Assembly: GCA_038503035.1 (NCBI GenBank)
Contig: JAVSML010000985.1
Coordinates: 379,372-443,371, forward strand
Source: Crocodylus rhombifer
Lineage: Eukaryota > Chordata > Crocodylia > Crocodylidae
DNA: 64,000 nt
Direction: 5' to 3'
In this document: in pieces, positions 35,456 to 46,290 of the stretch
Position numbering within the stretch: position 1 is the first letter of the stretch
Layout: each line of letters starts with the position of its first letter
Notes under the pieces: generated by a model
Seen by the model: the letters and a program-made list of their open reading frames with translations, nothing else
What the model was told of the DNA's origin: nothing
The model's database searches: none
Position numbers and translations under genes: made by a program

Positions 35456-36001
35456 TGAACCAATCAGACACCTTAGTGACGGGCAACATAAAATTGCCCT
35501 TGAAGAAATTAACACTGACCAGAGTTGGGGTGGTGTGCTGGGGTCCACAGCTGTTCTTTTTGTTCTCATCACTCCATATATCTCATTGCTTAAGCAATAT
35601 TCTTCCAGTGCACTGAATGAAGCCTGTGGTAAAATCATAATCCTATTATATTACATACTAAAGGATTGCATTGAAAACTGCAGGCATAAGTGAGACAAAT
35701 TAGCATTGCAAGGGCATATTTAATTCTAGCATTTCATAACCCAGGGTCCTTGACTATGCAATGTAAACAAAGACTGTTTAACTGGAGTGTCTCACCACAT
35801 ATGGCCCACAAGGGATTAATCTATGGCCCTGAGTCCCACCCCACCCCAACCCCATCTGGTTCTGGCTACAGCTTCTGCTCCCTGCACCTGTTCCTGTGTG
35901 GTACACAGGAGCCCATGGCTGGTGAGCTGGGGGTGAAAAGGCTATTTATTCATTGGATTCAGTGGTGGGGAGGGCTGCTTGGGTGGTTGTGGGGAACTTG
36001 G

Positions 36002-36842
36002 CTTGCTCTATTGCCTGAAGACTGGAAGAAGGCCAATGTGGTGCCTATCTTCAAGAAAGGGAGGAAAGTGGATCTGGCTAACTGTAGGCCCATCAGCCTG
36101 ACCTCTATTCTGGGGAAGGCCTTAGAAAATTTTATTAAAGAGCCCATCCTTAATGGACTGGCCAATGCCAGCATCCTAAGGGATAGCCATCGCAGGTCTG
36201 TTGCGGGTAGGTCTTGTTTGACCAATCTCATTTCCTTGTACAACCAGGTGAGCTATCACTTGGACAAGGGAGAAGAGATTGATGTCATATATCTTGACTT
36301 CAAAAAAGCCTTTGATCTGGTATCCTATGATCACCTCTTGGCAAAACTAGCCAATTGTGGCCTTGGGTCCACCATGATCCACTGGCTGGGAAATTGGCTC
36401 CATGGTCAGACCTAGAGGGTGGTAATTGATGGAAGTCAATCATCATGGTGTCCTGTGACCAGTGGGGTCCCCCAAGCCTCCGTCTTTGGACCCATGTTTT
36501 TCAACATCTTCATTAATGATGTGGACATTGGAGTCAGAAGCAGACTGGCCAAGTTCGCTTATGACACCAAACTTTGGGGCAAACCATCCACACCTGAAGA
36601 CACGAGGGCAATCTAGGCTGACCTGGACAGGCTCAGCAAATGGGCGGATGAGAACCTGATGTTTTTTTAACACTGAAAAATGCAAGTTTCTCCACCTTAG
36701 AAGGAAAAACCTGCAGTATCCTTATAGGCTCGGCAGTGCTACGCTGGCTAGCACTATGGAAGAAAGAGACTTGGGGGCCATCATTCACCACAAGGTGAAC
36801 ATGAGCCTTTAATGTGATGCTGCAGCTAGTAAAGCGACCAAA
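36002..36842 (+). pseudogene. CR1 reverse transcriptase, dead
   Basis: Reads EDWKKANVVPIFKKG, then LANCRPISLTSI, VIYLDFKKAFD (first catalytic block), later VTSGVPQAS and FNIFINDVD. The catalytic box is FAYD instead of FADD: the first Asp codon is TAT at 36560-36562. In-frame stops are TAG at 36413-36415 and TAG at 36614-36616, and a frameshift lies in or near the T run at 36661-36667, after which the C-terminal region continues in another frame (from about 36678, on through 36843-37256). Loss of a catalytic residue, two stops and a frameshift make it non-functional. Confidence 0.85.
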
Positions 36843-37256
36843 ATGCTGGCTTGCATCCATAGATGCTTCTCAAGCAAATCCCGGGATATCATTCTCCCCT
36901 TGTACTCGGCCTTGGTGGGGCCGCAGCTGGAGTATTGCATCCAGTTTTGGGCTCCACTATTCAAAAAGGATGTGGAGAAGCTTGAGAGAATCCAGAGGAG
37001 AGCCATGCGCATGATCAGAGGTCAGGAAAACAGACCTTATGACAACAGGCTGAGAGCCATGGGGCTCTTTAGCCTGGAAAAGTGCAGGCTCAGGGGTGAT
37101 CTGATGGCCACCTATACGTTTATCAGGGGTGACCACCATGATCTGGGGGAACGTTTGTTCACCAGAGCGCCCCAAGGGATGACGAGGTCAAATGGTCATA
37201 AACTACTGCGAGACCGTTTCAGGGTGGACATAAGGAAGAATTTCTTTACTGTCCGA

Positions 37257-37356
37257 NNNNNNNNNNNNNNNNNNNNNNNNNNNNNNNNNNNNNNNNNNNN
37301 NNNNNNNNNNNNNNNNNNNNNNNNNNNNNNNNNNNNNNNNNNNNNNNNNNNNNNNN
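37257..37356. other. Assembly gap (100 N)
   Basis: Exactly 100 N, the conventional size for a gap of unknown length. Any open frame drawn across it is meaningless. Confidence 0.99.
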
Positions 37357-37382
37357 TTATGACCATTTGACCTCGTCATCCC
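37357..37382 (-). other. 26-bp inverted fragment at the gap edge
   Basis: These 26 bases are the exact reverse complement of 37176-37201 from the same CR1. They lie between the gap and a direct duplicate of the pre-gap sequence. Confidence 0.95.
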
Positions 37383-37580
37383 ATGGGGCTCTTTAGCCTG
37401 GAAAAGTGCAGGCTCAGGGGTGATCTGATGGCCACCTATACGTTTATCAGGGGTGACCACCATGATCTGGGGGAACGTTTGTTCACCAGAGCGCCCCAAG
37501 GGATGACGAGGTCAAATGGTCATAAACTACTGCGAGACCGTTTCAGGGTGGACATAAGGAAGAATTTCTTTACTGTCCGA
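37383..37580 (+). repeat. 198-bp exact duplicate of pre-gap sequence
   Basis: Identical by eye to 37059-37256 over 198 bases. Real CR1 copies in this window differ by many percent, so identity means the same locus was placed on both sides of the gap. After 37580 the CR1 C-terminus continues normally (APKVWNSLPLEVV). Confidence 0.9.
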
Positions 37581-37770
37581 GCCCCCAAGGTCTGGAACAG
37601 TCTGCCATTGGAGGTGGTTCAAGCACCTACATTGAACACCTTCAAGAAAAAATTGGATGCTTATCTTGCTGGGATCCTATGGCCCCAGCTGACTTCCTGC
37701 TTTCGGCCAGGGGGCTGGACTCGATGGTCTTCCGAGGTTCCTTCCAGCCCTAATGTCTACGAAATCTATA

Positions 37771-38735
37771 TTGTGGCACCCATTGGAGTGTGGCCTCCCT
37801 GCTGCGGCCCATGCAGGGTGCAGCCTCCAGCCGATGAGAAATTGGAAAGCCTTAGTCTAAATGATGATCTTTTAATGTGGTTTTAAAGGAAGTATATTTT
37901 TGACAACACAGCATAGAAAAGGACAACAAAATCTGTCACTGACAATGGGAATTACTTTCAAATGGCCCATAAATTCCCACCTGGCACCTGCAGATTTCAT
38001 ATCAAAGTGGAAAATTTCAGCCTTACTCTGGAAGTAGAAGCCATTCTTTGAGTTGAATCTTTTTATGAATTCTAAAACTCAGAATTGAAATAACATACAG
38101 ATCTTCAGTCCTGTAAAAGACATTTGGCAGAACAGGAGTCTAGCAGTATAATCGATCATTCTGTTGTCTGTATTCTCCATTCCATTGTTCTTTTTGTTTA
38201 CTTTGTGAAGATAATTTCTCCATAAATCATCTTTGTATATCTCATGTTTGCTATTATGACATTTGGATCGGGCATGTTGTTCCAACCATCATTACTATAT
38301 GATTTATTTCTGTGATCTCCCACTTATCCTTTTGGATTACTGAACTAATTCTTCACTCCCATTTTTATGTGCATTTAAAGACTTTAGGATTATTATTTTC
38401 CTTTTATCTTTCAACATAAACAGCATTATGGGGAGGGATGTTGTTTAGCCCAAGGTGTTAATACAAGAGTCTTTCACCTCTGGGGACCTGGAGCCTGTTT
38501 TAGTATCATTAGTTTGAGGGAAAGGCTGATTTCAGTGGAATTATTCTATATTTATATCAGCTGAATGTAGTCCTTGGGTTCAAATCTATCATCCTGCTGA
38601 GAATAAGTTTGGTAGCTCTGGCATAGTCCCTTGTGGATACTCGTCCCCATCCTAAAAATATTGCCCAATTCATATACTAAGAAGTATTAAAATGACACCT
38701 CATACCATCGAATCTTGCTGACCAGAACCAAAGGC
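37771..38735. other. No recognised feature
   Basis: AT-rich sequence between CR1 and the next transposon. Confidence 0.4.
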
Positions 38736-40028
38736 TAGACACAGAAGTTACATTTAAACTGGTTTAAGTGATCAGAAATCAGTAATGGAACAAAAGTTCA
38801 GTGTGCATACGCCACTTTCGAACTGACCAAAACAGGTTTAAGATAAACCTGGTGGATTGTAGTCTCAGACTTAACTGATTTAGGTCAAACCAGTGTATAG
38901 AACTTCTGTCCCAGACCCCTTCCTAGTTCAAATTAAATCACAGTCCCCTGGCATCCCAGGATGCATTGCAGCCCTGAGCTGAGCTGTACGTGCTGTCTGC
39001 TCCAGCAGAGCAAGGTTGGCTCTACCCTTCTGATCCGGCTGGCTGACAAGGGAGTTAGGGTGGGAAACCTAGCCCTGAACCACAGCCAGGGTCTACCTGG
39101 AGGGGGCAGAGCAGCCCCTCACAGGCTTTTCCCCCACTCACCACTGGAGTGGAGAGTGGGGGTCCCCAGACCCTGGGCCAGACCAGCTTTAAGCCCCCTC
39201 CCCAACCCGTGCAGGGCCCCCAGCAGGGTTTGCCTGGCAGGGATGGAGCAGCCCCTGACAAGCTATTCCTGCTTGCTGCTCAAGCAGAGGAGGCAGGGAG
39301 TATGTCCAGATGTCAGCTGGGGCTGGCATGCTAAGGGAGGGAGTGGCAGAAGGGAGGGAGTGGGGGTTTAAACCCCCTCTCCCACCCACATGGGACCCCA
39401 GCCAGGGTCTGTTTTGCAGAGGCACAACAGCCCCTGCCTGCCTTTTCCCCACTTGCTGTTCCAACAGAGGGGACAGGGGGCATGACCAAATGCCGCTCCC
39501 AGGCAGGCATGCTGAGGCAGAGGTGAGGGAAGGGGATTTAAACCCCTCTCCCTCCCATCTGCTTCAGCATGCCAGCCGGGGCCACGGTCTAGTCACACCT
39601 TCCCCCCTCCTACCCCTGCTTCCTCCTCATCTCCAGTGGGAAGCAGGGGGAGAGCTTGGCAGGGGGGCTGCTTCCCCCACCTTTCCCCAGGCATACCCCA
39701 GCTGGGGTTTAACCCCCCACACACCCCAAAATCATACTCAGCTGGCCTGCCGGGGCCTGACCAACCCTCCCCACATCCACTCAAGGGGGAAAAAGCCTGG
39801 AGGGCTTCTCTCCCAGCTTTCCTCCAGCCTTCTGGCCACTGCTGAAGAGAAGGGAAGGTTTGCTCTAGTGCTCCCCCAGCATGAAGCCTGAGCCACTGCA
39901 GGCATGTGGCTGCATTTCCAGTATCAAAAGTGAATGTTTGTTCACTTGCTTCCTGGTTCAATCCATGCAGTTTAGACTAACCTGCAAAGATTGAATCAAT
40001 TTAGCCTTGGGCTTTTTGACTGTCTCTA
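38736..40028 (-). mobile_element. 1.3-kb GC-rich TIR DNA transposon, copy 2 (inverted)
   Basis: Right end, read on the minus strand, aligns with the left end of copy 1: around 39975-40028 the plus strand has TTTAGACTAACCTGCAAAGA and GCTTTTTGACTGTCTCTA, matching the reverse complement of 28265-28320. The left end (TAGACACAGAAGTTACATTT, AAACTGGTTTAAGTGATCAG) matches the reverse complement of copy 1 right end. Inside, a unit containing CAGCCAGGGTCT ... AGCAGCCCCT recurs at about 39082, 39220 and 39397, an imperfect 140-180-bp tandem repeat. CCAAAGG left and CCAAAAGG right flank the ends, a possible imperfect target duplication. No transposase. Confidence 0.7.
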
Positions 40029-40907
40029 TTTAGCCAAAAGGTGTAACAGACTCACTGCGGATTGGCACTATCAGGAAAGCAAACATGAACGCAGTGGCAG
40101 ACACTGGTCACAAGTCATGAGCACGTCTGAAAATGCTGGACAGCACTGTTTACATGCCTGTAACAATAAGGGGGTTATTTTAACTCCCTCCTTGTAACAG
40201 CACTAGAGCTGCAGCTGCCATGCTCTGAGGATACTTCAGAAGTATATTTTTGGAAACTGGGATGCAGTATCATTCAGAAGCATTCAGCAATTGTCACATT
40301 ACATCCAAGAGAACTGGAGGGAGCATTGTAAGTGAAGGAGGTATCTCAGCACAGCTGTTCAGTTTTCTGCAGGTGTACAGGTATATGCAGCAAGCACACT
40401 TTCTATTCATTTGATGCCTGTGGTTTCCTGCAAACTGGGTGTATTTCAGTTCCAAAGTATTCTTTGGCAGAGGGTGAACACACAAAGTCACAATGACCTT
40501 TCATGCGAGTAGCTGTTCTTTTGTGCATTGCTTGATGCAGCAGACTGAACCAGACACCAAAATGAGCGTTGCGTTGCAATGTTTGCACTAACCAACACTC
40601 TTATTTTGCAACTGCACTCCTGGGCCACACATAAACAGTCAGTTTATTTTGGGTCTTGTACACATTACAAAATTCCATTTCAGGGAAATATTACCCTTTA
40701 GTCATTATTTTGTGAAAAGAAGCTGTCTAAAGGTCTGTTCTCATCAGCTAATATTTATTTAAAACTGCCCTGTCAGGTATATTTGTTGATTTGGTCTTAG
40801 TTCAAATCCCTCCTTAATTTAAACTCGAGGATCATAGAATAAGTTTTTTAAAGGTAGAATTTGCACTGCTCCTGGGTAGGACCCTCCTCCAGTGCGTTAT
40901 ATAATGG
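40029..40907. other. No recognised feature
   Basis: AT-rich, no repeat or exon recognised. Confidence 0.4.
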
Positions 40908-41508
40908 GTTGTATTAAAGGAGTGTCACTTGCAAACCAAAAGGAGGGATTCTTTCTTTCTGTTCAGCACTGGTGAGGCCTCCCCTGGACTACTGTGACCA
41001 GTTTTGGGCTCCACCCTTCAAGGAGGATGTGGACAGATTGGAAAGCGTCCAGTGCAGAACAACAAAAATTCTTAGAGGTCTGGAAAGCATGACTTGTGAG
41101 GAAAGGCTGAAAGAATGAGAATTATTTAGTTTGGAGAAGAGGAGACTTAGCAGGGATTTGATAACAGTCCTCAGATACCTGAAGGTCAATTTATAGAGAG
41201 GCTGGAGATGGGCTTTTTTCTATAGCTGTAGAGGACAAGACTAGAAGCAATGGACTCAAGATAAAAGAGAGGATATATAGGTTAGAGATTAGGAGGAACT
41301 TTCTGACTGTGAGGGTGGTCAAGTATTGGAACAGGCTACCTAGAGACATTGTAGAATCTCCATCCCTTGAAATTTTCAAGAGCAGGTTGGACAGACACTT
41401 TTCTGGGATAGTTTAGTCAGGAAAGACCCTGCCTGGAGCAGGGTCCTGGACTAGGTGACTGCATGAGGTTATTTCTAGCCCTACTTGCCTATGATCCTAT
41501 TCCTATAT
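40908..41508 (+). mobile_element. CR1 LINE, 3-prime 0.6 kb
   Basis: Encodes the diverged CR1 C-terminus: CAGCACTGGTGAGGCCTCCC, GGGCTCCACCCTTCAAGGAG, then GTATTGGAACAGGCTACCTA and the 3-prime end GGTGACTGCATGAGG ... CCTATGATCCTATTCCTAT. Several stops. More diverged than the 36-kb copy, and with a different 3-prime repeat (CCTATGAT versus TCTACGAAAT), so a different CR1 subfamily. Confidence 0.85.
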
Positions 41509-43059
41509 TGTAGGCCAAAGCTGTATTGATGTGCACACTGCTGAGCTAGGGTCTGCTTGCAAACCTGGGGCACTTATTGTACCCTCTGTAGATTAGAGAG
41601 GGAGACAGAGTGGCCAGTAGATCTGGTTACTAATAGGCATAGTCCCCCACTGCTTCCTTCCTTTTTTTGCCCCTTTTTGAGGGCTGGGGTGTAGGGACAT
41701 AGTAGCTGAGTACAACTCCATGCTGCACAGGAAGCACCTTTTCTTCCAGTGCCTCTTGCCCCTTTTAGAAGTTTTGCTGTTAGATGGATGTGTGTCTGTA
41801 TATGTGCTTGTTAGATGACTGCGTGTCTATATGTGTTTGAAGCAAACAAGTTGTAGCCTACCTCAGAGCTGCCCTTTCCCCTGTCAGCAGGCTGTTAGGT
41901 GTTGTTCATTGTAACCCATGCTGGCTGTCAATAGCTGCTATGCCTCTGTCACCAAGGAGAGGTTTCAGCATCCTTGTCTGAGAGTGTTCTGTGATCCCGA
42001 AGTAGTCCTTACTACCAGGAATGCCTCATCTAACAAGGTCCTCATGGAGGAAATTCAGTTGGTTTTGTCCCTTCTTGAAGTCCCGTTTTCAGTTTCTTGG
42101 GAGAGACAGCCCGAACAAAGAGCAGGCAGGGCTATAAAATGGAAGTAAATGCTTATTGGTGTGGTAGCCCTATACGAAGGCTGTACTTGCAGGGAAAAAA
42201 AAGCCTTTCATGATAAAGTATTAAAAATGAGGGCATGTGAAAATCTACTGGGCTTTTCAGAGAGATTTTCTAATTATCCTGTCATGGAGAGGGGTGCAGT
42301 CTTCAGGGTCCAACCATGACCCTGCAGAAAACACAGCCAACTGCACAAAGGGCCTGGGCCTCCATGCTGGCTGCAGTTATGTTAACCTTCCAGTATAAGC
42401 AGATAGGCCAGTAAGAGGCAGCTTTAGTATCAGCCATACCTCATTAATGAAGTGCTCAGGATGGGAGCAGGAGAGGGGAGCCTTCCACATGGTCCTAGTA
42501 AAGATGGACAAATGATCACAAGGTCAGTTGATGCTGCCCTGAAGTCAAAGGTAAGGGCATGCTACTCAAAGAGCTCCCCTGTATGGGACTATAGAAGCAT
42601 CTTCTTGGTCTGGAGTTATCTCCAGTACCAGTCTGCAAAGGAGTGAGAGCTGAAGGATGCCCTGTAGATCCAGAAGTTGGAAAACGTGTTTTAAAAGGAT
42701 CCTTCCTGGGAATGTGTGACTTGTCCGAGCAAGGAGCTACCAACGCAGTGAACCTTTAGAGCTTTACTCTCTGTGGTACCCATCTTCAGGGAAAAAGGGA
42801 GTGACCACACAGAGCTTGCCTCCTTGTCGATCCCAAGCAATTCAGGTAGGGCACTGGAAACAGTCAGGGAGGGGATTGCTGTGGATCTGGTGGCCCAAAA
42901 CCCCTGAAGAAAGAACAGCAAAGGTCAGTAAATGATTCTTACGGGCAAAAATAGCACCTGTGACAGGCTGCCTTGGACTGTGGGAGCCTGAGAAGGCACG
43001 TTCAGTTGAGGCTTCCAACAAAGCGAAAGGTCCAGGTGAACATCCAGCTCTTTTAAAAT
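41509..43059. other. Unclassified sequence, may include old LINE material
   Basis: A plus-strand stretch at about 42452-42550 reads ...SKDGQMITRSVDAALKSK before GTAAGG and could be an exon or old LINE coding. I could not decide and do not call it. Confidence 0.3.
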
Positions 43060-43210
43060 AGCACTCAGGGAATTTCCTGAGGTAATTGCAGAGAAATTTA
43101 CTATTTTCTTGGGAACTCATAGAGATGAGGTCCAGGTTGGCTGGAAAAGGCCAAATATGATGTCTGTCTTTTGAAAAGGTAACAAATACCTGGCTTGGAT
43201 GACTTAGACA
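43060..43210 (+). pseudogene. CR1-like ORF2 fragment
   Basis: Reads LREFPEVIAEKFTIFLG ... VGWKRPNMMSVF then a stop and KGN. This fits the CR1/L2 stretch just before the reverse transcriptase (VIA.PL..IF ... W..ANV.PIFKKG). Heavily decayed. Confidence 0.6.
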
Positions 43211-43539
43211 GCAATGATCCTGTCATGAAGAGGGAGCTGGCCACCTAAGAACCCTCCCAGCCCAATTTTTCTATGAGATCTATGAGTTCAATGCCTACCC
43301 AGATAAAAATGTTCCTATGGCAGTAATGTGCATGGGATAAATCCTACAGTCCCTACTCAGGGAATGCAGTCTTTGAATCCAGAGGTAACATTGTGAAAAT
43401 GGGTATTAAGGCCTAGTTCTTCAATGCCTTATATAGCTGTTTTCGCCTGTAAGTTGAGCTGTGTGCAAAGAATTTAAGATGCTGTTGTCCTACCTTCATA
43501 GCATTCTACATCTACTTTGAACAGACTAAATTAAAGGCA

Positions 43540-44480
43540 CATGTTAAATGCTTCTTTGGTCATATAAATTAAAAAAAAATACTAGGAAGGAAGAAGTGGG
43601 GCTGCTATATAGTGACAATGATGTGGGAATCAAGGATAATGTAAATATGACCCAAGAACTAAACAAATATTTTGCCTCCAACTTCAGAAATGTTGACAGT
43701 GTAATTGAGGACAGTGGTTGGGTACCACATGGTAGTTGTTCCTAATGGTTGGGTACTTTAGGAACAACTAGACCTAAGGTAGAAGAAAAAAATTGAATTA
43801 CTTTCCATGAAAAAATTGGGAGCCTGGGATATCTCCATCCCAGGATATCAAAAGAATCATGTGATAACAAGATATAGATCTTTAGCATAGATCTTCAGTT
43901 CATCTGTCAGCGCAGGCTTCAGTTGTATTGTTTATGTATTCAACAAAGGGAGAAGTAGTGTCCTATATAATTGCGGGCACGTTAGTCTGATTTCAGTAAC
44001 ATGTAAGCTCTTAGACTAGATGTTGAAGGAAAGAATAATCAAAGACGTAGAAATCAAAAGAAAATGGGACAAAACACAACAGTTTTATTCGAGGAAAGTT
44101 GTGTCAAACTAATTTAATATCCTTCTGTGACAAGATAACTGATTTTTTTTTTTTTTAATAAAGGCAATGCAGTGAACCTAATTTATCTAGATTTAAGCAA
44201 AGCATTTGATACCATGTCCCATGGGAAACTATTGGGCAACTAGAAACGATGGAAATCAATACTACAAACATAAGGTGAATAAGGAATTGGCTCAAAAGGA
44301 AACTACAGCAGGTCATGCCAAAAGGTGAATTACCTCGCTGGAGAATCATTAATAGTGCTGTTTCATAGTATTGATCTTAAGACGTATGCCGTTTAACATT
44401 TTTATTTAGTTGCTTGATACTGGGACCAGATAACTCCAAACTGGAAGATATTGCCATTACAAATTATTGTATGGGAAAAC
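43540..44480 (+). pseudogene. Old CR1-like LINE, reverse transcriptase part
   Basis: Reads EEVGLLYSDNDVGIKDN and TQELNKYFASNFRNVD, then at about 44164-44230 GNAVNLIYLDLSKAFDTM, the first catalytic block of CR1-type reverse transcriptases. Numerous stops and a T15 tract interrupt it. This is the first part of an element that is interrupted by two other repeats before continuing at 45266. Confidence 0.7.
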
Positions 44481-44690
44481 AGAGGTGGTTAACCACATTA
44501 GCCTGAAGTTAGACAAAAGGAAGGACTGCATAGCACCTTAGAGACTAACCAGTTCTAGCTGTAACTTATGTGTAAACTTTTCTCTGCCAGCCTGTTCATA
44601 ACATCTGATGAAGTTGGTTCTATGAAACTCATGCCTCTCTGACTCAGATAGTTTCTCAGGTGCACTATCTTATGCCAGCACAGGAAGTTT
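44481..44690 (+). repeat. Repeat with a hammerhead-like core (copy 2)
   Basis: GCATAGCACCTTAGAGACTA lies upstream. Then CTGATGA at 44605-44611, a short degraded stem, GAAA at 44624-44627, CTCATGC and CTC. The first copy at 24.4 kb has the same layout. The related sequence common in turtles and crocodilians has a well-paired stem II, which here is largely lost. Confidence 0.4.
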
Positions 44691-44740
44691 TAGGTAATGT
44701 GGCAAAATGAAACCATGATCTGAAGTCCAACAGGATAAAA

Positions 44741-45265
44741 TGATGATGATGATGAGCGATCACTTGCAAACGAGTAAGATTATTTTCCAAGGATCTTAAT
44801 AGTGAGTCTGCAGGTGGCTCCATAGCCCAATTCTAGATCCACATGTCTTGTTGCAGTGAGGACAGCTGTTTCCAGGAGGGATGGGCACTGTGTTGCTGCA
44901 TTGGATGTTCTGAAGTTCTTTTCACCTGTTCCTCTTCTCCTCTTCTGCCTGTTGATGAGCTGTTTCGAAGTGTTGAGGTCCCTCCCAAAGAGCCTTCCTC
45001 CATTTTGGTCGGTCCTGAGCAAGGGTCTTCCAAGTGTTGACGTCAGTGTTACACCTCTTCATGTTTGCCTTCAGAATATCTTTGAAGTGCTTTCTTTGCC
45101 CTCCGCTGTTTCACTGACCTTGTTTCAGCTGTGAGAAAAAGATTATCTTTGGAAGGCAGGAGTCAGGCATGTGAACACCATGACCTGTCCAGCAACGCTG
45201 GTTTTGGATGATCATGTCCTCAGTGCTGTTGGAATTTGCTTCAGGCAAGACGCTGATGTTTGTGC
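44741..45265 (-). mobile_element. Non-LTR retrotransposon 3-prime end with C-terminal zinc finger
   Basis: On the minus strand the reading passes QNQRCWTGHGVHMPD, LPKIIFFSQLKQGQ, a stop, GGQRKHFKDILKANMK, NTWKTLAQDRPKWRKAL, a stop or frameshift, and ends with a C-x2-C-x12-H-x3-H zinc finger (CPHC ... H ... H) just before a TAA at 44796-44798. The W.GH..RM.D..LPK / KR.KD.LK.N / W..LAQDR..WR order is the conserved C-terminus of a vertebrate non-LTR retrotransposon clade (RTE/jockey-like). The 3-prime end is marked by a (GAT)n tract at 44741-44755, as expected for elements with microsatellite tails. Inserted into the CR1-like element in opposite orientation. Confidence 0.7.
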
Positions 45266-45880
45266 ATCAAAGTCAAGCGCTTATGGACCAACAGCAAGTA
45301 CTTCAGCTATAAGATGAGTGTTCATAGACTGGAGACAGTGGAGGAACAGAGGGACCTAGCTGTTGGGTGGGTTGTGAGAAGACTGAAAAAGACCAATACA
45401 ATTCTAGGGCATCTTAGGCAGGGAATGTTCAGTAGAGGAAGTAAGTACTAGTGCCATTCTATAGGGCATTTTAAAACCTATTTAAAATATAGTGTAGAGT
45501 TCTGGTAAAAAAAACCAAAAAATCAAAAAAGGCAATCTCAGACTGGAACAGAGGCAAAAAAATGCCACTAAAATAGTTAAGGTAATGGAGACCTTTTCTT
45601 ACGAGAGAAGGTTCGCTGTTGAGAAGGGATACCATTACTTTTTACAAAAAATATTTGTGGGGTGAATAAAAACACAGAGACAAAGGCATTGACAATGCTC
45701 TGCCACTGCAGGGCCCATACGGATGTTCTAAATAATGTCAAGAGCACCAATATACCCCAAGGAGGGAGAAGAGCTTTTGGGGGCTAAAAATCAGTACCAG
45801 CACAAAATCAAATGGCCACAAACTGGTTATGCACAAATTGAGATTAGAAATTAGAAGATGATTTCTAATGACAGAGAAAT
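45266..45880 (+). pseudogene. Old CR1-like LINE, continuation
   Basis: Reads VHRLETVEEQRDLAVGW and LKKTNTILGHLRQGMFSRGS, the CR1 thumb/C-terminal region, then AATGGCCACAAACTGG and ATTGAGATTAGAAATTAGAA, near the CR1 end. It follows on from 43540-44480 after two nested insertions. Confidence 0.65.
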
Positions 45881-46290
45881 TAAGTTTTAAGTATTATGGT
45901 GATCCTCTGATCCTGGGGGTTTCACCACAGTGGTGATCCTTAGGGCTTTTCCTGCACCCCTGGGGTGAGGAGATCACTGCAGCAGCAATCTTCCAGCCTT
46001 GGGGGGTTTCCCTGCCTTACCATGGCGGTGAGATCATTGCACCAGTGATCTTCCAGCCCCAGGGGTGCATGGGGCACCCCTATGGCTGGGAGATTCTCAA
46101 ATGAGGTATGTAGGACTCCCAGCCACCGGCACTTGCTTCTTCCTGTGCTACCCCTGCACTGGCAATAAAGTATGATGAAATCTAATCACACCTCTTGTCA
46201 TACATGTGTAGCATGGCAGAAAGCACAACTGTGTGAATCACACATTATATCCCTTCTCACCTTTACCTGCACGTGTACAGGGGGCCTTAG
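45881..46290 (+). mobile_element. GC-rich non-autonomous DNA element, family 2, second copy
   Basis: GC-rich body with two near-repeats (GATCACTGCAGCAGCAATCT and GATCATTGCACCAGTGATCT, each followed by TCCAGCC) then the tail GCAATAAAGTATGATGAAAT ... GTGTACAGGGGGCC that matches 5290-5410. The first 186 bases recur at 47163-47355. Confidence 0.55.

Larger units (their letters stand above)
35990..37770 (+). mobile_element. CR1 LINE, 5-prime truncated, broken by an assembly gap
   Basis: Starts within the reverse transcriptase region at about 35990 and ends with GAGGTTCCTTCCAGCCC and TCTACGAAATCTAT, the CR1 3-prime end. The 5-prime half of the element (ORF1 and endonuclease) is missing, as in most genomic CR1 copies. 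The copy is fairly young by the standards of the window: long frames still read through. It contains the 100-N gap and the duplicated segment described separately. Confidence 0.85.

Noticed and set aside
36843..37370. 175-codon open frame running into the gap
   Set aside because: Crosses 100 N. Only the part before 37257 is real, and it is CR1 C-terminus.
39310..39891. 193-codon plus-strand open frame
   Set aside because: Same reason: GC-rich interior of transposon copy 2, with long frames on both strands.
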